Source: Vicinamibacterales bacterium (GTDB lineage: Bacteria; Acidobacteriota; Vicinamibacteria; Vicinamibacterales; UBA8438). From it: a DNA stretch of 64,000 bases. A program made the position numbers and the translations under genes. Below, in pieces: positions 18,890 through 28,323 of this stretch (positions are counted from its first letter, which is position 1; each line of letters opens with the position of its first letter). The notes beneath the pieces were generated by a model. That model saw nothing but the letters and a program-made list of their open reading frames with translations. It was not told the origin of the DNA and did not search any database. The DNA lies in contig CATQHX010000002.1 in assembly GCA_958296065.1 (NCBI GenBank), forward strand, positions 75,761 through 139,760, in the 5' to 3' direction.

Positions 18890-20320
18890 CTACAGCCCGA
18901 AGCCGAACTGGTTGTCGCGCATCATGATGGGGTTCTTTCCCTCCATGACGAAGCGGGAGGTGATCTGAGCGGTCGAGGTCGTGCGAGTCTGCCGCATGGC
19001 GAGCCGCAGCTCCGCGAGCAGCATGTCGATCACCTTCCCGACCCCGTCCTCGCCGAAGGCGCCGAGGCCCCACACGTAGGGACGACCGATGCCGACCGCG
19101 TCGGCGCCGAGCGCCAGCGCCTTGAAGATGTCGGTACCGCGGCGGACGCCGCTGTCGATGAACACCGGCACCCGGCCGCGGACCGCGTTGACGACCTCGG
19201 GCAGCGAGTCGATCGACGACCACATGCTGTTCACCGCCCGGCCGCCGTGGTTGGACACGAAGATGCCGTCCGCGCCGTGCTCGATGGCCTGCTCGGCGCC
19301 CTCCGCCGTCATGATGCCCTTCAGGATGAGCTTCATGTCGCTGGCGTCCTTCAGGCGCTTGATGTAGTCCCAGGTGTAGGGATACCGCGGACCCTCCGGT
19401 CCCTCGAGCCCGGCCCGCATCGGGCGCAGGTAGTCCGGGTGGTGCTGGTGGCAGCTCTGGCACAGCACCGACGAGTAGCCCTCGCCGGACAGCGTGCGCC
19501 GCTGCAGTTCGCGGTTGCTTCCGCCCAGCAGGTCGATGGTCCACACCAGGGCGGGGCAGCCCGCGCTGGCCACGCGATCGATGACCCGCTTGTTCACGTT
19601 CCAGTCGGGCGTCGTGTAGATCTGGAACCAGTGCGGCTCGCCCCGCGCCTCGGCGATCTCGACGTAGGACTGCGAGCTCTGGTGCGACTGCATCTGCAGG
19701 ATGTCTCGCGGCCGGGCGGCACGGGCGGCGCCGCTCTCGCCCTGCGTGTGATAGGCCTCGAGGCTCGCGACCGGACACAGGAACAGGGGCGACGCCCAGC
19801 GGCGGCCAAAGAGCTCGGCCGATGTGTCGATCTCCGTCATCGCCTCGCCGCCGAGCCGCCGGGGACGGAGCATCAGGCGCTGGAATCCCTCCCGGTTCGC
19901 CCTTCGCGTCTCGTAGTCGTCGACCCCCATGTGGAGGTAGTCCCAGTGCTGGGCCAGGTTGCTGGCATGCGCCGCGCGCTCGAAGTCCCAGACGTTGATC
20001 GCGTCGTCCGGCGACTCGACGAGCTGTCCCGTCAACTGGTCTTCGATGGCGTTCTGGGGAGGCAGCACGGGGTCCTGGCCGGCGCCGAATCGCGGCTGCA
20101 CCAGCGACTGCAGCATCTCCGCTCCGCACTCGGCGCAGCGCGTCGCCGCGGGTCCGGCGCTTGCGCCCCGCTCCGCCCCGCGCGCGAGTGCGCGCTGCCA
20201 GTTGGCGGGCAGGCCCGCCGAGGCCAGGCCCAGCAACGGGCTGGCCGCCAACAGCTTGAAGAACTCCCGCCGACTCGCTACGCGGTCGGGGACACCCGCA
20301 TCCGATCTTCGTCCAGTCAT
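18890..20320 (-). CDS. Tat-exported FMN-dependent alpha-hydroxy-acid dehydrogenase/oxidase with a CxxC and a CxxCH motif
   Basis: A 476-residue enzyme. Residues 16-40 (SRREFFKLLAASPLLGLASA) are a twin-arginine signal, so the folded flavoprotein is exported. The (S)-2-hydroxy-acid dehydrogenase barrel is recognised by the ILKGIMTAEGAEQAIEHGAD strand, the catalytic VSNHGGRAV, and DSGVRRGTDIFKALALGAD with GIGRPYVWGLG. It should oxidise lactate- or glycolate-like acids. Oddities are CAEC (62-65) just after the signal and LCQSCHQHH (286-294), a CxxCH inside the barrel; either haem c or a metal site is possible. The ATG at 20320 is preferred because upstream frame has no protein character. The 220 bases upstream hold nothing I can name. 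Confidence 0.85.
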   Translation of the reverse strand: MTGRRSDAGVPDRVASRREFFKLLAASPLLGLASAGLPANWQRALARGAERGASAGPAATRCAECGAEMLQSLVQPRFGAGQDPVLPPQNAIEDQLTGQLVESPDDAINVWDFERAAHASNLAQHWDYLHMGVDDYETRRANREGFQRLMLRPRRLGGEAMTEIDTSAELFGRRWASPLFLCPVASLEAYHTQGESGAARAARPRDILQMQSHQSSQSYVEIAEARGEPHWFQIYTTPDWNVNKRVIDRVASAGCPALVWTIDLLGGSNRELQRRTLSGEGYSSVLCQSCHQHHPDYLRPMRAGLEGPEGPRYPYTWDYIKRLKDASDMKLILKGIMTAEGAEQAIEHGADGIFVSNHGGRAVNSMWSSIDSLPEVVNAVRGRVPVFIDSGVRRGTDIFKALALGADAVGIGRPYVWGLGAFGEDGVGKVIDMLLAELRLAMRQTRTTSTAQITSRFVMEGKNPIMMRDNQFGFGL

Positions 20321-20543
20321 CCTCGGCTCTCCTCGCGGGCCTGCGATGCGCGCTATGGAAGCGGCGCGCGAACGCTGGCGGCCCTCGGCCCGAAGAGTGT
20401 AGCCGAATGGCCGCCGAATGCAACTTGCGCGCGTCCGCAATCGCGGAAGGCCGGCAAACCCGGGTTTCCGGGGCCCGGGCACAAGCCCCCCGCTTTCGGT
20501 GCCACGCGGTGTCCCGCGTGGGTGCGTGGATGGCAAGGAACGG

Positions 20544-20843
20544 TTACGTCGTCGGGGCCTCGACTGTCTGCCGCTGCTTTTCGCCCTCGATCCGGTGCAT
20601 CAGGACGACCAGGCCCAGAACGTCCTGGCAGGTGACCGAGCCCAGGAGGCGGTCCGTGCCCCGCTCCAGAACCGGGATGACCTGCAGCGACTGGTCGGTC
20701 ATCCGCTCGAGCACCTCGTCGATGGGCTCGTCGGGAAACGCCTGCGGGATATTCCGCTGCATCACGTCGCCCAGCGACGTGCTCGACCAGCTTCCCTTGG
20801 ACCATACCGAGGATGGAGTGTCACGTCCCTCGGGTCGGGACAA
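20544..20843 (-). CDS. Single CBS-domain protein, possibly the stump of a longer CBS-containing gene
   Basis: Residues ~25-85 read as one CBS motif: LGDVMQRNIPQAFPDEPIDE, then VLERMTDQSLQVIPVLER, then LLGSVTCQDVLGLVVL. Functional CBS modules are paired, so either the protein dimerises or this is the 3' end of a lost gene such as a chloride channel or IMP-dehydrogenase-like protein. The start is uncertain (TTG at 20843) and the first 20 residues lack protein character. No adenosine-ligand partner is nearby. Confidence 0.5.
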   Translation of the reverse strand: MSRPEGRDTPSSVWSKGSWSSTSLGDVMQRNIPQAFPDEPIDEVLERMTDQSLQVIPVLERGTDRLLGSVTCQDVLGLVVLMHRIEGEKQRQTVEAPTT

Positions 20844-20856
20844 CTATGATCGGCGG

Positions 20857-21387
20857 ATGACCACCCAACCTGAAGCTTGGCTCGGGGGCCCCGTGGAGGG
20901 CTTCGAGCCGTTGCTGATGCCGGCCGTGCATTCCCTGCTGCAGGCACGTGAGGAGATCGAGGGCCTGGTCGCATCCGTGCCGGCCGAGCACGTCTGGCAG
21001 CGGCCGGGCGGCGCGGCGTCGATCGGGTTTCACGTGCGCCACCTGGGCGGAGCGCTGGATCGCCTGCTGACATACGCGCGTGGCGAGACGCTGTCCGACG
21101 TCCAGAAGACCGCTGCGCGCGCAGAGGCCGAGCCCGGCCATCCCGCCGCATCGCTGGATGAGGTCGCGTCGGACGCGTACATGGCGATCGAGCAAGCGCT
21201 GAATCAGTTGCGAGCTACCTCCCGAAATGACCTGCTGGAGCCGAAGAAAGTGGGCCGTGCCGGCCTGCCGAGCACGACCCTGGGCCTGATCTTCCACGCC
21301 GCCGAGCACTGCACGCGGCATGCTGGGCAGGCGATCTCGACGGCGAAGATCCTGCGCGGTTCGGCCGGCGTCGCCGCCGCCGGGTGA
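20857..21387 (+). CDS. DinB-family four-helix protein
   Basis: A 176-residue protein fitting the DinB/YfiT-like four-helix bundle. The conserved metal-binding histidines appear in FHVRHLGGALDRLLTYARG and IFHAAEHCTRHAGQ. Bacterial members include bacillithiol- and mycothiol-dependent S-transferases; the exact reaction here is unknown. The ATG at 20857 gives MTTQPEAWLGG. It is transcribed away from the CBS fragment across 13 bases. Confidence 0.8.
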   Translation: MTTQPEAWLGGPVEGFEPLLMPAVHSLLQAREEIEGLVASVPAEHVWQRPGGAASIGFHVRHLGGALDRLLTYARGETLSDVQKTAARAEAEPGHPAASLDEVASDAYMAIEQALNQLRATSRNDLLEPKKVGRAGLPSTTLGLIFHAAEHCTRHAGQAISTAKILRGSAGVAAAG

Positions 21388-21513
21388 TCCCTGCCGGACC
21401 ACCAGGCCGGCTCGGCAGGTGCAACGATGTTCGCGTGAGCGCGAATGAGCCGACGACCCTGTCGATACGCGTGGTCGGTATGCGGCGCTCGAAAGTGATC
21501 GGCGGCGGAGCCG

Positions 21514-22671
21514 TCACCGGACGGGGGAAGCGTTCAGACCTCGCCCGGTGATCAGATATGTCGCAAATGTGCCCAGCCAGTGTCCGCCTTCGTAGGTGGC
21601 GCCGGTGACCGCGGCGAGTCCGGACGCCCGGTGCGCGTCAGCCGCCGCGACGAGCGCGGACCGGCGGTCGTCATCCGCCGGAAGTCCCGAGGCAATCCCT
21701 TCCAGCATCCAGGCGCGGCTCAGGTTCAGGCCGTCCAGGTGGACGAGCTTGCCGTCGGTCGGGTCGGTCACCACCGCCGGTTCGAGCCAGTCGGCTCCGC
21801 CGTCCTCGGGGATCCCCGGAAGAAACCTCGTCAACCAGTCGGCGAAGGCGTCCGGCGCGCTCACGCGGCGCAGCAGATCCGCCTCCGCCAGGCAGGGCGA
21901 GAGGAAGTCCTGACCCGACGGCTCGTAGCGTAGCGGGCAGTCGTAGTCCTCCGCGTAGTAGTCGGCGACCCGCTTCTCGATCAGCTCGACCATGCCGTGG
22001 TCGCCAGCGTCCCGCGCCCAGTCGAGGATGAGCCCGAACGCGAAGGCGGTCTGCGAGTGCTCGCCGCTCCGGATCGGATGCGACAGCTTCGGCAGCCAAT
22101 CCCGGATCCGGTCGGCGGCGAGGGTCTCGATCTGCGCCAGCGCCTGCCGCCAGCGGCGCGCGTCCGGATCGTCCCACTCGCGCAGCTCCGCGCCGAGTTG
22201 CAGCAACCAGGCGAGCCCGTAGGGCCGTTCGAAGCTGGCGCGGCCGGGCGGTTGCAGGTATTCCACCTCCCCCTGCAGGTTGGCCTGGGTCAAACTTCGC
22301 GCCAGGGCCGCCCGGGACGCTGCCGCCGTTTCCGCATCCGGGTAGAGGCGCGCCAGCCGGGCGAGCAGCCAGTGCCCATGCACCGACGAGTGCCAGTCGT
22401 AGCACCCGTAGAATGCGGGGGTCAGCTCGCGGGGCGGGCGCGCATCCTCATCGCCGTCGAGCACGTGCGCGATCTTGTTGGGGTACTCGCGGTGCACGCA
22501 GTCGAGGGCGAGGCCGGCGACGCGCGCGGCAAGCGTGGCATCCGCCTGAGACGCCGCGGCCGGTGCGGCGCCGACGATCAACGAGAGGACGAGGACCAAC
22601 GCCATCACCAGAGCACCGAGCACGGGTCCGGCAGCGATCTCCTCGCGCAGACGGATGAGCTTGCAGGGCAT
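21514..22671 (-). CDS. Secreted DUF2891-family protein
   Basis: A 385-residue protein. An N-terminal hydrophobic stretch (LVMALVLVLSLIVGAAPAAA) is a signal peptide or anchor. The mature part contains the DUF2891 hallmarks CVHREYPNKIAHVL and YGCYDWHSSVHGHWLLARL, then an all-helical alpha/alpha-toroid-like body. The function is not established. The ATG at 22671 has GGAGG six bases upstream, which decides it over the ATG at 22686. The 300 bases upstream to the next gene show nothing specific. Confidence 0.85.
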   Translation of the reverse strand: MPCKLIRLREEIAAGPVLGALVMALVLVLSLIVGAAPAAASQADATLAARVAGLALDCVHREYPNKIAHVLDGDEDARPPRELTPAFYGCYDWHSSVHGHWLLARLARLYPDAETAAASRAALARSLTQANLQGEVEYLQPPGRASFERPYGLAWLLQLGAELREWDDPDARRWRQALAQIETLAADRIRDWLPKLSHPIRSGEHSQTAFAFGLILDWARDAGDHGMVELIEKRVADYYAEDYDCPLRYEPSGQDFLSPCLAEADLLRRVSAPDAFADWLTRFLPGIPEDGGADWLEPAVVTDPTDGKLVHLDGLNLSRAWMLEGIASGLPADDDRRSALVAAADAHRASGLAAVTGATYEGGHWLGTFATYLITGRGLNASPVR

Positions 22672-22974
22672 CGGAAACCTCCGCATTCCCCCGAGAGTAG
22701 ACTGAACTGAAGTCTATCCCGCTCTGCTCGACAACCCTCAAGTCACCAACACGGAAGCAATTCAACCACCCGCGCCAGCCCTCGCCGCGGGGCAAGGCCG
22801 ACACTCAGGCCGGGCGGACCGCACCTGGCTTGCTCGACCGAACGCCGCGCCGTACAGTAACCGTGTGGGCTCCGTGTCGAAGGCTTCCGTAGCGGAAGCG
22901 TTTCGAACCACGCTCGAGCTGTTCGAGACCGGCGTGGCGATGAAGCGCCAGCACCTCCGCCGTAGAGATTCGAG

Positions 22975-23922
22975 ATGAGACGCATGCTTTGCCTGACGAC
23001 GCTGACCGTGGTCGGCGTCCTGCTGGCCGTCGTCGCCAACGAGGCGCGGCAGGAACGCTTTCGCATTCGTACGCTGGAGCTGGCGGAGAATCTGTACGTG
23101 CTGACGTCGGATCCGGCCGAGCAGGGGATGCGCACCGGGGGCAACACGGCGGTGCTCGTAACGGCGTCGGGCGTAGCGCTGGTCGATACGAAGATCCGCG
23201 GCTACGGCGAGGACATCCTGGCCGCGGTGCGGCGGATCACCGACAAGCCGGTGACGACGATCATCAACACCCATACGCACTGGGACCACAGCGGTGCCAA
23301 CACGGAGTTCCCCGACACGGTCGACGTCGTCGTGCACGAGAACACCGCGGCTCACATGGCCAGCTCGGACTGCGACGACGGGGCGGGGTTCGAGGGCGGC
23401 TCGATCAAGAACTGCGAGGCGTTCAGCGGCGACAACAGCCGCTATCTGCCGAAGATTACCTTCGGGAACCGGACGTCGCTGTTCAGCGGGCCGGATCAGA
23501 TCGACCTGTACTACTTCGGGCGGGGCCACACGGACGGGGACACGTGGGTCGTGTTCCGGGAGGCCCGGGCGATGCACACGGGCGACATGATGGCGCGCAA
23601 GGGGCTGCCGTTCATCGACGCCGACAACACCAATGGCAGCGCGACCGAGTTCGCTTCGACGCTGCAGAACGCCGTCGACGCCATCCGGAACGTCGACACC
23701 ATCATCCCCGGGCACGCCGACGACCCGCTGGCGTGGGACGACCTCGTCGACTACGCCGGGTTCTACAAGGACCTGCTGACCCGCGCGCAGGAGGGAGCCG
23801 CGGCCGGGCGGAGCGTGGCCGAGACCGTGGCGGGTTACTCGGTGCCGGACGAGTACAGCGACTTCGAGGCGCCGGCCAACCGGGTCGAGAGCATCGTGCA
23901 GCTCATCCACGATGGACGCTGA
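22975..23922 (+). CDS. Secreted metallo-beta-lactamase-fold hydrolase
   Basis: A 315-residue protein with a signal-like N-terminus (LTTLTVVGVLLAVVANEA). The zinc-binding signature HTHWDH lies at 100-105. Later metal ligands are in YFGRGHTDGDTWV, AMHTGDMM and IIPGHADD, all in family order. The substrate is not evident; members include quorum-quenching lactonases, glyoxalases and SoxH-like proteins. It ends 67 bases before glgX on the same strand but is functionally unrelated. Confidence 0.87.
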   Translation: MRRMLCLTTLTVVGVLLAVVANEARQERFRIRTLELAENLYVLTSDPAEQGMRTGGNTAVLVTASGVALVDTKIRGYGEDILAAVRRITDKPVTTIINTHTHWDHSGANTEFPDTVDVVVHENTAAHMASSDCDDGAGFEGGSIKNCEAFSGDNSRYLPKITFGNRTSLFSGPDQIDLYYFGRGHTDGDTWVVFREARAMHTGDMMARKGLPFIDADNTNGSATEFASTLQNAVDAIRNVDTIIPGHADDPLAWDDLVDYAGFYKDLLTRAQEGAAAGRSVAETVAGYSVPDEYSDFEAPANRVESIVQLIHDGR

Positions 23923-23989
23923 CGGCGATGGCCGCGGCGCACCGCGCGACTGACGCGCGCCGGCTCGACACGGTGTCGTGCAGCGTTCC

Positions 23990-26104
<2,115 letters not shown>

Positions 26105-26108
26105 ACGC

Positions 26109-28310
26109 ATGGCGGCGCGGCCCACCTTGCATCGGCTCGCGCGGCTCCATGGGATCCAGGGGTCGTACACCGACGGCTGCGGCGTGCGGCGCCGCGCCTC
26201 GGCGGCGTCCCTCCAGGCTCTACTGAGGGCACTGGGCGCACCGCTCGCCTCGGTGCGACAGCGCGACATCGCGGAAGCAACGAGGGCGCGTCTGCGCGCG
26301 CGGTGGGCGCGACCGGTGGAGCCGGTGCTGATCGCCTGGAGCGGGCGCGGCGCCGACTTCCTCCTGCGCATCCCGGAGACGGCCCGCGGCATCCTCGCAC
26401 GCTGCCGCCTGCGGCTCGAGGACGGTCGCACGCGGTACTGGACGGTCCGTTCCGGCCGGTCGCCGGCCGTCGAATCCGGTACGGTGGACGGCACGCGGTA
26501 CGTCGCCCGGCGGTCACCGCTTCCCCGGCGACTACCGCACGGCTACCACAGTCTGCACGTCGAGATCGGGGCTCGAACGTGGAGCGCCCTGGTCGTCGCG
26601 GCCCCGCTTCGGGGCTACGACGATGGCGAGCGGTCGTGGGGCGCCTTCCTGCCGCTCCACGCGCTGCATTCGGCGGACAGTTGGGGCATCGGCGACCTCA
26701 GCGACCTCGATGCCCTGGCAGGGTGGGTCGGCTCGCAGGGCGGGCGTACGGTCGCTCTGCTGCCGGCGCTGGCCGCCTTTCTGGGCGAGCGTCCGTTCGA
26801 GCCGAGTCCCTATCTGCCGGTGAGCCGGCTGTTCTGGAACGAGCTCCACGTCGACCCGCGGCGACTGCCCGAGTTCAAGCAGTGCGAGCCGGCTCGGCGG
26901 CTGGTAGCGTCGCGAGCGTTCCGCCGCCGCGTCGACGCCTTGCGCGCCGCGCCGCTGGTCGACTACCGCGAGGCGATGGCGCTGCGGCGGGAGGTCATCG
27001 AGCTGCTCGCCCGCTCGCTCGATGAACACCCCGATCGACGCCGGGAGGAGCTCCGAGCCTGGGCCGGACGGCATCCCGTCGCCCACGAGTACGCGGCCTT
27101 CCGCGCGATCGGCGAGAGATTGGAGCGACCCTGGCCGGCGTGGCCGGCGGCGATGCGGCCCGAGGAGATTCGGGTCGAGTCGGCAGATGGAGACGCGATC
27201 CGCTACCACGTCTACGCGCAGTGGGCGGCGGCCCGCCAGGTCGCGCAACTTGCGCGCGACAACCAGGCGCGGGGCGTCGGCCTCTATCTCGACGTACCGG
27301 TCGGCGTGCACCCTGCCGGGTTCGACGTTTGGCGGCATCCGGCGCTGTTCGCCCGCGATGCAGCGCTCGGCGCCCCGCCCGATCCGCTCTTCGCCGCCGG
27401 CCAGGACTGGAGCGCGCCCCCGCCGCACCCGGAGGCGGCGCGGCAGGACCGCTACGCGTACTTCCGGGCCGCCCTCGCGCACCAGATGGCCCCCGCCGCC
27501 GCCGTGCGGCTCGACCACGTGATGGGCCTCCACCGGCTGTTCTGGATCCCGCGCGGCGGCACCGCGGACGACGGCGGCTACGTCCGCTATCCGGCCGACG
27601 AGCTCTACGCCATCGTCTGCCTGGAGTCGCACCGGCACCGGACGCGGGTGGTGGGGGAGAACCTCGGGACCGTGCCCCGCTACGTGGACGCGGCGCTGTC
27701 GCGACACGGGCTGGCCCGGCTTCACGTCGCGCAGTTCGGCATCGCTCCGAGCGCCCCGGACCCGCTCCCGCGCGTTCCGCGGCGGGCGTTCGCCTGCGTG
27801 AACACGCACGACACGCCGACCTTCGCCGGCTTCCTCACGGGACGCGACATCGACGAGCGGGAGGGGCGCGGGGGGCTGGATGCCGGCCGGGCCGGACGGG
27901 AGCGTCGCCGCCGCGACGCAGAGGTGACGGCGCTGCGCAACGCGCTGCGGCCAGGGCGTGATGACGACAACGGCGCCCGTGCGGGGGCGCCCCGAACGCA
28001 CTCCGGGAGCGACTCGGTAGCGGCTGCAGGCGGTTCTCCGGCGAAGGAGCTGCCGCGCGAGGAGACGGCGGACGCGAATCTGCTGCGGGCCTGTCTCGAG
28101 CGGCTCGCACGGAGCGCGGCGAGCGTCGTGATCGTCAACCTTGAGGACCTGTGGCTGGAGCCCGATCCCCAGAACATTCCGGGCACCGGCCCGCGAGCGT
28201 ACCCCAACTGGCGGCGCCGCGCCCGCTACGGGCTGGAGGTGTTGAAAAAGCTGCCCGGCGTGATCGCGGCGCTGGGCCGTCTCTCGCGCCGTCGCACCGG
28301 ACCGACCTGA
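26109..28310 (+). CDS. malQ: 4-alpha-glucanotransferase (amylomaltase, GH77)
   Basis: A 733-residue enzyme. The N-terminal ~150 residues match the accessory region of long MalQ proteins (LARLHGIQGSYTDGCG). The GH77 core shows SWGIGDLSDLDAL, SPYLPVSRLFWNELHVD, AVRLDHVMGLHRLFWIP, RTRVVGENLGTVPRYV and FACVNTHDTPTFAGF, and the tail VNLEDLWLEPDPQNIPGTG is diagnostic. It disproportionates malto-oligosaccharides released by GlgX and GlgP. An Arg/Ala/Gly-rich insert lies near residues 595-650. It ends 13 bases from the converging glgP. Confidence 0.93.
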   Translation: MAARPTLHRLARLHGIQGSYTDGCGVRRRASAASLQALLRALGAPLASVRQRDIAEATRARLRARWARPVEPVLIAWSGRGADFLLRIPETARGILARCRLRLEDGRTRYWTVRSGRSPAVESGTVDGTRYVARRSPLPRRLPHGYHSLHVEIGARTWSALVVAAPLRGYDDGERSWGAFLPLHALHSADSWGIGDLSDLDALAGWVGSQGGRTVALLPALAAFLGERPFEPSPYLPVSRLFWNELHVDPRRLPEFKQCEPARRLVASRAFRRRVDALRAAPLVDYREAMALRREVIELLARSLDEHPDRRREELRAWAGRHPVAHEYAAFRAIGERLERPWPAWPAAMRPEEIRVESADGDAIRYHVYAQWAAARQVAQLARDNQARGVGLYLDVPVGVHPAGFDVWRHPALFARDAALGAPPDPLFAAGQDWSAPPPHPEAARQDRYAYFRAALAHQMAPAAAVRLDHVMGLHRLFWIPRGGTADDGGYVRYPADELYAIVCLESHRHRTRVVGENLGTVPRYVDAALSRHGLARLHVAQFGIAPSAPDPLPRVPRRAFACVNTHDTPTFAGFLTGRDIDEREGRGGLDAGRAGRERRRRDAEVTALRNALRPGRDDDNGARAGAPRTHSGSDSVAAAGGSPAKELPREETADANLLRACLERLARSAASVVIVNLEDLWLEPDPQNIPGTGPRAYPNWRRRARYGLEVLKKLPGVIAALGRLSRRRTGPT

Positions 28311-28323
28311 GCGGCCGGCAGGT

